Shown: positions 6,912-11,454 of the stretch, one piece after another
How the letters are laid out: each line of letters starts with the position of its first letter
How positions within the stretch are numbered: the stretch's first letter is position 1
Assembly: GCA_015486445.1 (NCBI GenBank)
Contig: WFRT01000144.1
Location: 1 to 11,454 of the forward strand
Reading direction: 5' to 3'
From: Pseudomonadota bacterium
GTDB lineage: Bacteria; Desulfobacterota; Anaeroferrophillalia; Anaeroferrophillales; Tharpellaceae
Length of the DNA: 11,454 bases
The notes under the pieces: model-generated
Databases searched by the model: none
What the model was told of the DNA's origin: nothing
The model's input: only the letters and a program-made list of their open reading frames with translations
Translations under genes and position numbers: made by a program

Positions 6912-8313
6912 CTAGGGGTTTGTACTCCTGGTCGAATTTTCCGGTGTAGAGGGCCCGCGGCCGGAAAATCCGGTTGTTGCGCATGTATTCAAGGACTCTC
7001 GCGGTCCAGCCGGCGACCCGGCTGACGGCGAAAAGCGGGGTGAACATCGCCGGGTCGATGCCGAGGCGGGTGTAAACCACGCCGGAATAGAAGTCGACGT
7101 TGGGAAATATCTGTTTTTCCGTGGCCAGCGAGGAAACCACTTCCCGTTCCAGGACTTCGGCCGTATTGATCAGGTTCTGGATTTCGGCCCGGCAGCCGAG
7201 GCAGTGATATTGGGCCAGGGGACCCAGGACCCGGGCCCGGGGGTCGTAGGTTTTGTAGACACGGTGGCCGAAACCGGGAATTTTAAGCTTTTCGGCCAGT
7301 GCTTTTTTGACCCACTTTCTGACCTGCTTGGGGCCGCCGATCTCGCGCAGGGTGTGAAGGACGCGTTCGTTGGCGCCGCCGTGCAGCGGGCCGTTTAGGG
7401 CGGCGATGCCGGAGCCGACCGAGAAATAGATGTCCGACAGGGTCGAGGCGACCACCATCGAGGCGAAGGTGCTGGCATTCATGCCGTGGTCGGCATGGAG
7501 GATCAAGGCGACGTCCAGGACCCTTTCCTCGATCGGCGTCGGCCGGCGTCCGTTCATCATATAGAAAAGGTTGCCGGCGTGGCTCAGATCGTTGAGAGGT
7601 TCGTAGGGCATCAGGCCCTGGCGAATGCGGGCAATCGCCGCGGTCAGGGTCGGGACCCCGGCAATCAGGTGGTAGCAGGCCTCGAGACCGCTGGCGTCGC
7701 CGAGTTGAGAATCAACCTTCCGGGGTTTTTTCTTCTTTTTCCTGAATTCGTAGATCGCCTTTTTATCGCCGCTGGGCTTGGTTTCCATGCCGATCGAATC
7801 CTCGTCGGCACTGATTGCGTCGGAGAGATCGGGCTTGGCGGCCTCCTGGTCGACGTAGGTAAACTCCTGGCGCATGAAGATAGTGCCCATGCGCAGGGCC
7901 GCCATGGCGTTCATATGCTCGACCGGGAAACTCATCAGCAGGCGCAGGGTCTTGTTCATGTGCCGGTAGCGGGCCAGTTTTTTCTCATACTCAACGAGTT
8001 GGGCCGGGTTCGGCAGGTGACCGTGCAGGAGCAGGTAGGAAACCTCCTCGTAGGTCGAGTAGGCGCAGAGTTCGAAAACGTCGTAGCCGCGGTAGGAGAG
8101 CAGGCCGGCAGTGCCGTTGACGTAGCCGACTTTGGATTCACAGGCGATAGCTCCTTCGAGGCCGGGGCCGATCTTGCAGTCGATCGGCCACTTGGCACTT
8201 CGCGCCGCCGCCGGCTTGTGGTCGATGTCCCCGATCTCGGCCCGGGCCCGGGCCGCGGCCTCGAGAATCAGGTTGGTGATTTCGGTCGAACCTTGATGTC
8301 TGGCGCTGTTCAT
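6901..8313 (-). CDS. Citrate synthase (citrate/2-methylcitrate synthase family)
   Basis: The 470-residue cytoplasmic enzyme condenses oxaloacetate with acetyl-CoA (or propionyl-CoA for methylcitrate activity), the first TCA-cycle step. All catalytic residues are visible: His311 in GPLHGGANE, His350 in IPGFGHRVYKTYDPRA, and Asp407 in NVDFYSG. ILHADHGMNASTF (271-283) is also typical. It is longer than the usual ~370-390 residues of this type for two reasons: an N-terminal extension of about 50 residues before the GLEGAIACESKVGYVNG start of the fold, and an acidic then lysine-rich insertion at about 150-205 (DEDS..., RKKKKKPRKV at 191-200) between the LRMGTIFM helix and ACYHLIAGVPTL. I chose the start at 8313 because a GAGGAG site lies 5 bases upstream. 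An in-frame ATG at 8334 would add 7 residues but has a poorer ribosome site. Its stop overlaps dgt. Citrate versus methylcitrate specificity cannot be told from sequence alone. Confidence 0.93.
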   Translation of the reverse strand: MNSARHQGSTEITNLILEAAARARAEIGDIDHKPAAARSAKWPIDCKIGPGLEGAIACESKVGYVNGTAGLLSYRGYDVFELCAYSTYEEVSYLLLHGHLPNPAQLVEYEKKLARYRHMNKTLRLLMSFPVEHMNAMAALRMGTIFMRQEFTYVDQEAAKPDLSDAISADEDSIGMETKPSGDKKAIYEFRKKKKKPRKVDSQLGDASGLEACYHLIAGVPTLTAAIARIRQGLMPYEPLNDLSHAGNLFYMMNGRRPTPIEERVLDVALILHADHGMNASTFASMVVASTLSDIYFSVGSGIAALNGPLHGGANERVLHTLREIGGPKQVRKWVKKALAEKLKIPGFGHRVYKTYDPRARVLGPLAQYHCLGCRAEIQNLINTAEVLEREVVSSLATEKQIFPNVDFYSGVVYTRLGIDPAMFTPLFAVSRVAGWTARVLEYMRNNRIFRPRALYTGKFDQEYKPLDER

Positions 8314-8318
8314 GTTAT

Positions 8319-8324
8319 CTCCTC
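8319..8324 (-). promoter_or_regulatory. Shine-Dalgarno GAGGAG deciding the citrate synthase start
   Basis: On the - strand GAGGAG is followed by ATAAC and then ATG at 8313-8311, an ideal 5-base spacing. This favours the internal ATG over the one at 8334. Confidence 0.8.
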
Positions 8325-8401
8325 GTTTTCTCATCCACCGGTCCGGTTCCCGTTCTCAGCGGAGCGGGTCGGCAAGGCATGATTGGGCCGGAATCGCGAC
8401 A

Positions 8402-8447
8402 GCCCCGCGCGGAACTTGAGTGAATGGTTATTCAGAAAAAGCGGGGC
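8402..8447. promoter_or_regulatory. Nested inverted repeats in the divergent intergenic region
   Basis: GCCCCGC (8402-8408) pairs with GCGGGGC (8441-8447). Inside the loop TGAAT-GGTT-ATTCA (8421-8434) forms a second perfect 5-bp inverted repeat with a 4-base spacer. In the citrate synthase leader this could fold as RNA, or the inner palindrome could be a regulator-binding site. TGAATGGTTA is also a 9-of-10 match to TGAATAGTTA of the IS66-like end. The function is unassigned. Confidence 0.3.
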
Positions 8448-8460
8448 GAAGAGGAAAACT

Positions 8461-8489
8461 ATTATATTTTCTCCCTTTTTGTCAAGTAA
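8461..8489 (-). promoter_or_regulatory. Probable promoter of the citrate synthase-dgt-SNF2 operon
   Basis: On the - strand a perfect TATAAT (8461-8466) lies in an AT-rich stretch unlike the surrounding GC-rich DNA. A perfect TTGACA sits at 8480-8485, but only 13 bases separate the two, too short for a standard sigma-70 promoter. The alternative at 17 bases is TTACTT (8484-8489), a weak -35. Transcription would begin near 8454, giving a leader of about 140 bases. Confidence 0.45.
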
Positions 8490-8510
8490 ATATATTTTTT
8501 CAAGGTTTTT

Positions 8511-9428
8511 ATGGCAGCCGTAAAGGTTGAAAATCTGGGTAAGGATTACGGTTCGCTGCGGGCCCTCGGAGGGGTCAGCCTGGAGATTGGCGAGGGGGAG
8601 TTTTTTGCCCTCCTGGGGCCTAATGGAGCCGGCAAATCAACCCTGATAAACATTCTTGCCGGCTTGGTTCGTCCCAGTCGCGGGCGGGCCGCCGTGGCCG
8701 GTTTCGACGTGCGTCGGCAGTGGCGGAAGGCCCGGCGCAGCCTCGGGGTAGTGCCCCAGGAACTGGCTTACGATCCCTTCTTTACCGTTCGTGAGCTGCT
8801 CACCCTGCAGGCCGGCTATTTCGGCTGCGGGCGGCCGGCGAAAAAGTGGATCGATGAATTGATCGGCCGCCTGGGCCTGGAAGAGAAGGCCGACACCCTG
8901 ATGAACCATCTCTCCGGCGGCATGAAGCGCCGGGTCCTGGTGGCCCAGGCCCTGGTTCACCGGCCGGCGGTGGTGATTCTCGACGAGCCCACGGCCGGGG
9001 TCGACGTGGCCCTGAGAAGCCGTCTCTGGGTCTTCATGCGTGAACTCAACCGGGCCGGTCACACGATTATTCTGACCACCCATTATCTCGAAGAGGCCGA
9101 AAACATGTGTCGCCGGGTTGCCGTCTTGAATCGTGGCCGGCTGGCGGCCCTGGCGCCGCTCGATGAGCTGTTGCGGAGATACTCGTGGCGCATGCTGCAC
9201 CTGAAGTTGAGAAGCGGCAGTTGCGGCCGGCTGCCGCCCGGCCTGGCCGAACTGGTGGTCAAGACCTCCGGACCCGAGATCGTTTTGCGTCTGCATCGCG
9301 ATCGGGATCCCCTGGGCGGGGTGTTCGAGGAACTCGAAGCGGCCGGGGTGCGTTTTTCCGATTTGCGGATTCACGAGCCCGGCCTGACCGAGGTCTACCA
9401 CGAACTGACCGCGGAGGCCGGCTCATGA
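8511..9428 (+). CDS. yadG: ABC-2 type exporter ATP-binding protein, YadG-like
   Basis: The 305-residue cytoplasmic ATPase powers a two-gene ABC-2 exporter. Walker A GPNGAGKST is at residues 36-44, the ABC signature LSGGMKRR at 134-141, Walker B VVILDEPTAGVD with Asp158/Glu159, and the switch His191 in TTHYLEEAE. The overall sequence, including LGVVPQELAYDPFFTVRELLTLQAGYFG and the C-terminal ~75-residue tail, follows E. coli YadG closely as I remember it. The substrate is unknown; related systems export lipids, polysaccharide or drugs. The ATG at 8511 has AAGG five bases upstream (8502-8505), a modest ribosome site, within an AT-rich promoter-like stretch that it shares divergently with the citrate synthase operon. 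The stop TGA (9426-9428) overlaps the permease start in an ATGA junction, so the pair is translationally coupled. Confidence 0.93.
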   Translation: MAAVKVENLGKDYGSLRALGGVSLEIGEGEFFALLGPNGAGKSTLINILAGLVRPSRGRAAVAGFDVRRQWRKARRSLGVVPQELAYDPFFTVRELLTLQAGYFGCGRPAKKWIDELIGRLGLEEKADTLMNHLSGGMKRRVLVAQALVHRPAVVILDEPTAGVDVALRSRLWVFMRELNRAGHTIILTTHYLEEAENMCRRVAVLNRGRLAALAPLDELLRRYSWRMLHLKLRSGSCGRLPPGLAELVVKTSGPEIVLRLHRDRDPLGGVFEELEAAGVRFSDLRIHEPGLTEVYHELTAEAGS

Positions 9429-10195
9429 ACGATTTCAACCTGCCCGGCTTCTACACCCTTTTCGCTCGCGAGGTGTGGCGTTTTCTCAAGGTTTCGATTC
9501 AGACCATCCTGACCCCGGTGGTTACCGTGATGCTCTATCTGCTGATCTTTTCCTCGGTCATCGCCAACAGCCGGCAGATGCTGCCGGGGGTCGATTTCCT
9601 GAATTTCCTGGTCCCCGGCCTGATTATCATGGCGATTCTGCAGAACGCGTTTGCCAACAGCTCGTCGAGTCTTTTCCAGTCCCGGCTTAACGGCAACGTT
9701 ACCTTCGTCCTGCTGGCCCCGATTTCCGACTTCGAATTCTGTCTTGCCTTCGTCGGGGCCAGCGTGGTACGCGGGCTCTGCGTCGGCTGCGGGGTCTGGC
9801 TGGCGGCCGGGTGTTTTGTCTGGGTGCCGCCGGTCCGGCCGCTCCTGGCCCTGGCCCTGGCGGTCACGGCCTCTATCGCCCTGGGTTCCCTGGGCCTGGT
9901 GTCGGCCATCATCGCCGACAAGTGGGACCACATCGCCGCCTTTCAGAATTTCGTCATCGTTCCCTTTTCCTTTTTGAGCGGGGTTTTTTTCGCGGTTTCC
10001 AAGCTGCCTCTGTTCTGGCGCCGGGTTTCACTGGGCAACCCCTTCTACTACCTGGTCGACGGTTTTCGCGCGGCCTTCGTCGGGGTTTCCGAAATGCCCC
10101 CCGGCCTGAGCCTGGCGGTTGCTGTCGTCTTTTCCCTTTTGAGTTTTGCCTGGGCTCTCAGGCTTCTGCATAAAGGCTCCAACCTGCGGGCCTAG
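9425..10195 (+). CDS. yadH: ABC-2 type exporter permease, YadH-like
   Basis: The 256-residue inner-membrane protein is the channel partner of the ATPase encoded just upstream. The N-terminal FAREVWRFLKVSIQTILTPVV segment is the amphipathic lead-in typical of the family. About six hydrophobic segments follow, near residues 22-46, 60-80, 105-130, 138-162, 170-192 and 230-248. LVPGLIIMAILQNAFAN and the LGNPFYYLVDGFRAAFVG motif before the last helix match YadH-type ABC2_membrane proteins closely. I chose the ATG at 9425 because it overlaps the ATPase stop (ATGA) and starts at the family's normal N-terminus. An open frame extends upstream to 9185, but that stretch lies over the ATPase gene in another frame and reads as low-complexity Arg-rich sequence. 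Length agrees with YadH (about 256). It is followed by a hairpin 13 bases after the stop. Confidence 0.92.
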   Translation: MNDFNLPGFYTLFAREVWRFLKVSIQTILTPVVTVMLYLLIFSSVIANSRQMLPGVDFLNFLVPGLIIMAILQNAFANSSSSLFQSRLNGNVTFVLLAPISDFEFCLAFVGASVVRGLCVGCGVWLAAGCFVWVPPVRPLLALALAVTASIALGSLGLVSAIIADKWDHIAAFQNFVIVPFSFLSGVFFAVSKLPLFWRRVSLGNPFYYLVDGFRAAFVGVSEMPPGLSLAVAVVFSLLSFAWALRLLHKGSNLRA

Positions 10196-10208
10196 GCCCG
10201 AAAAACCT

Positions 10209-10224
10209 CGCCCCGACCGGGGCG
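10209..10224 (-). terminator. Hairpin with T-tract on the - strand
   Basis: CGCCCC (10209-10214) pairs with GGGGCG (10219-10224) over a GACC loop. On the - strand the stem is followed by AGGTTTTTCGGG, a short T5 tract, so it could end transcription from the RNB ribonuclease gene. On the + strand it follows the permease stop but has no T-run. Confidence 0.5.
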
Positions 10225-10236
10225 CTGCCCGGATTT

Positions 10237-10251
10237 GGCTGAATAGTTACT
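10237..10251. repeat. Solo copy of the IS66-like right end (GGCTGAATAGTTACT)
   Basis: These 15 bases are identical to 456-470 of the 47-bp element. The inner flank also resembles it: CCCGGA lies three bases further in. No matching left end (GTAACTATTCAGC) lies nearby, and the 8 bases outside the end (TCCTGAAA) have no close direct-repeat partner here. It is most simply a decayed or solo terminus of the same element family. Confidence 0.55.
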
Positions 10252-10266
10252 CCTGAAAAATAAACT

Positions 10267-10293
10267 GACCGGCTGCGGAACCGGGGGCCGGTC
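10267..10293 (-). terminator. Candidate intrinsic terminator of the RNB ribonuclease gene
   Basis: GACCGGC (10267-10273) pairs with GCCGGTC (10287-10293). Read on the - strand, the stem is followed by AGTTTATTTTTCAGG, a T-rich tract, about 45-75 bases after the ribonuclease stop. The 13-base loop is larger than usual, so the hairpin is only fair. The other hairpin at 10209-10224 may serve as backup. Confidence 0.5.
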
Positions 10294-10338
10294 GGGCAGG
10301 AACCGGCTTGGGGATGAAAGCGACGGGAGGATTGTTGG

Positions 10339-11454
10339 CTATTGCGCCGGTCGGAAAAGAACCTCGAGCCAGGGCAGGTTGACCCGGGGCGAGTGCAGTT
10401 CAAGGGTGGTGCCGGGCAGAGGATTGCCGGGCAGGTTCTGCTCCCATTCCAGGGCCAGGGCGGGAATCGAGAGCAGGCTTTTGCGACCCCATTCGGCGAC
10501 CACTGTGCCCCGGCCCCGCCATTCCGGATGTCGTTTGAGATAGACCAGGGTCCAGTGCCGGTTCGAGAGCCGTTCAGCCTGGCGGATGCGGTTGCCGGTC
10601 GGGCCGACCGCGGCAATGGCCTGGATGATATCTTTTTCTTCGCGGGGCTGCTGCCCGGCCAGGTGGAGGCGCAACTGCTGGTGGGCGTAGAGGTCGAGGT
10701 AGCGGCGCAGGGGGCTGGTGACGCGGATGTAGCTTTCCAGGCCCAGCCCGGCGTGGGGCTGCGGGCTGGCGGTGATCCGGCCGGGCCGCATTGTCCGGCG
10801 CAGGGCAAACATTGCCGCCAGGGGGTCGAGGCCTTCGGTTTCGGGCAGTTCCCCAGGTGGTGCCTGGCCGGCATAGGGCATCGGCAGGTTGTGTTTTTCG
10901 GCGTAGATCGCGGTCGCCGCGCCGGCAATCAGCATGGCTTCACTGACCATCTCACGGCTTTTGTAACGTTGCAGCGGAGTGATCCTGATCTCTTCCCCCC
11001 GGACCCTGAACCGGCACTCCGGCAGGTCGATTTCGACGGCTCCGGCCCGCCGCCGCCGCTCCCGGTGGGCCCGGGCCAGGGCCATGATCTTGCTGAGCTC
11101 GGGATTGGTTTCCAGCTGCGGTTCGGCTTCCCGGTAGCTCAGCCGTTGCGCCCGGATGCGGCTGGGGACAATCTCTAAGTCCCTGATGGCGCCGTGTTCG
11201 TCGATGGTGATAGCGAAAGAGAGGGCCGGCGAGGTTTCCTGCAGGCCTAAGCCGAGGGTGTCGGTCAACCGTTCCGGCAGCATTGTCCGGGTGGTTTCGG
11301 GCAGATAGAGGGTAGCACTTCTCTCCCGGGCATACTCGTCGAGCTGGCTGCCGGGAGTCGCTATGGCGGCGACGTCGGCGACATGGACCCAGAGTCTTTC
11401 ACCGTCAAAACTGATGGCATCGTCGGGGTCGTGGCTTTCTTCGTCGTCGATGGC
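10339..11454 (-). CDS. RNB-domain (RNase II/R family) exoribonuclease, N-terminus outside window
   Basis: 371 codons run in frame from the right window edge to a TAG at 10339-10341; the start lies beyond 11454. The protein is a 3'-to-5' hydrolytic exoribonuclease acting on RNA in the cytoplasm. The first visible residues, AIDDEESHDPDDAISFDGERLWVHVADVA, contain the magnesium-binding aspartates with the RNase II spacing (D3, D9, D11, D12 of the visible part). LYLPETTRTMLPERLTD and the invariant YIRVTSPLRRYLDLYAHQQL with its paired arginines are also RNB hallmarks. After the catalytic domain, the last ~70 residues (RGRGTVVAEWGRKSLLSIPALALEWEQNL...) look like a compact S1-like beta-barrel. An internal ATG at 11283 is not the start because the catalytic aspartates lie upstream of it. 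Whether this is RNase II, RNase R or another RNB class depends on the missing N-terminal domains. It converges on the yadGH operon. Confidence 0.92.
   Translation of the reverse strand, partial: AIDDEESHDPDDAISFDGERLWVHVADVAAIATPGSQLDEYARERSATLYLPETTRTMLPERLTDTLGLGLQETSPALSFAITIDEHGAIRDLEIVPSRIRAQRLSYREAEPQLETNPELSKIMALARAHRERRRRAGAVEIDLPECRFRVRGEEIRITPLQRYKSREMVSEAMLIAGAATAIYAEKHNLPMPYAGQAPPGELPETEGLDPLAAMFALRRTMRPGRITASPQPHAGLGLESYIRVTSPLRRYLDLYAHQQLRLHLAGQQPREEKDIIQAIAAVGPTGNRIRQAERLSNRHWTLVYLKRHPEWRGRGTVVAEWGRKSLLSIPALALEWEQNLPGNPLPGTTLELHSPRVNLPWLEVLFRPAQ

Noticed and set aside
5094..7025. 643-codon open frame on the + strand antisense to the SNF2 and dGTPase genes
   Set aside because: It lies opposite two strongly recognised genes, crosses their junction, and its protein has no family motif and a repetitive Gly/Val/Glu composition typical of antisense frames in GC-rich DNA.
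7486..8382. 298-codon open frame on the + strand opposite citrate synthase
   Set aside because: It is antisense to a citrate synthase with all catalytic residues and contains no recognisable motif.
9185..9424. Upstream extension of the permease frame
   Set aside because: It overlaps the end of the ATPase gene by 240 bases in another frame and reads as Arg/Gly-rich noise; the ATGA overlap start at 9425 fits the family.
10342..11178. 278-codon open frame on the + strand opposite the RNB ribonuclease
   Set aside because: The - strand carries intact RNB motifs; this frame is a GC-driven shadow.
1..11454. CRISPR array, tRNA, rRNA or riboswitch
   Set aside because: No regularly spaced repeats, no cloverleaf-like CCA-flanked sequence, and no rRNA-like stretch was seen on reading the window.

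Overview
The window is a compact, GC-rich bacterial chromosome segment carrying mostly housekeeping genes. The gene set and protein styles (an ARPP-1-like protein, a citrate synthase of the citrate/2-methylcitrate family, a ~1400-residue SNF2 helicase, a short HD dGTPase, a YadG/YadH-type ABC pair and an RNB ribonuclease) suggest a Gram-negative of the former Deltaproteobacteria, now Desulfobacterota and relatives. No rRNA or other strong phylogenetic marker is present, so this assignment is tentative.

Layout from left to right. The + strand opens with the C-terminal end of a gene (1-261) resembling the ARPP-1 family, followed by a perfect 14-bp hairpin. The gap 262-576 contains a 47-bp inverted-repeat element (423-469) bracketed by a perfect 8-bp direct repeat. 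This is the signature of a transposition event, and the ends begin with GTAA as in IS66-family elements. Next is an RluA-family pseudouridine synthase (577-1515, +), which converges on a SNF2-family helicase (1593-5807, -). The two share a bidirectional terminator at 1524-1552.

The - strand block 8313 to 1593 reads as one likely operon: citrate synthase, then an HD-domain dGTPase whose start overlaps the citrate synthase stop by 11 bases, then the SNF2 helicase 36 bases later. The 197-base gap 8314-8510 separates this operon from a divergent ABC exporter operon (8511-10195, +). That operon is a YadG-like ATPase overlapping a YadH-like ABC-2 permease by ATGA. The exporter operon converges on a 5'-truncated RNB-domain exoribonuclease (10339-11454, -), which runs off the right edge of the window. 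The gap between them, 10196-10338, holds terminator-like hairpins and a second copy of the IS66-like end.

The genes do not form one obvious pathway. RNA metabolism (RluA, RNB), nucleotide pools (dGTPase), chromatin or transcription remodelling (SNF2), the TCA entry step (citrate synthase) and lipid or drug export (YadGH) simply sit together. No CRISPR array, tRNA, rRNA or intact transposase gene was seen. The most notable observation is the tiny GTAA-ended element with its intact target-site duplication. Next are a lysine-rich insertion in citrate synthase, a large uncharacterised N-terminal half in the SNF2 protein, and altered motifs in the pseudouridine synthase.
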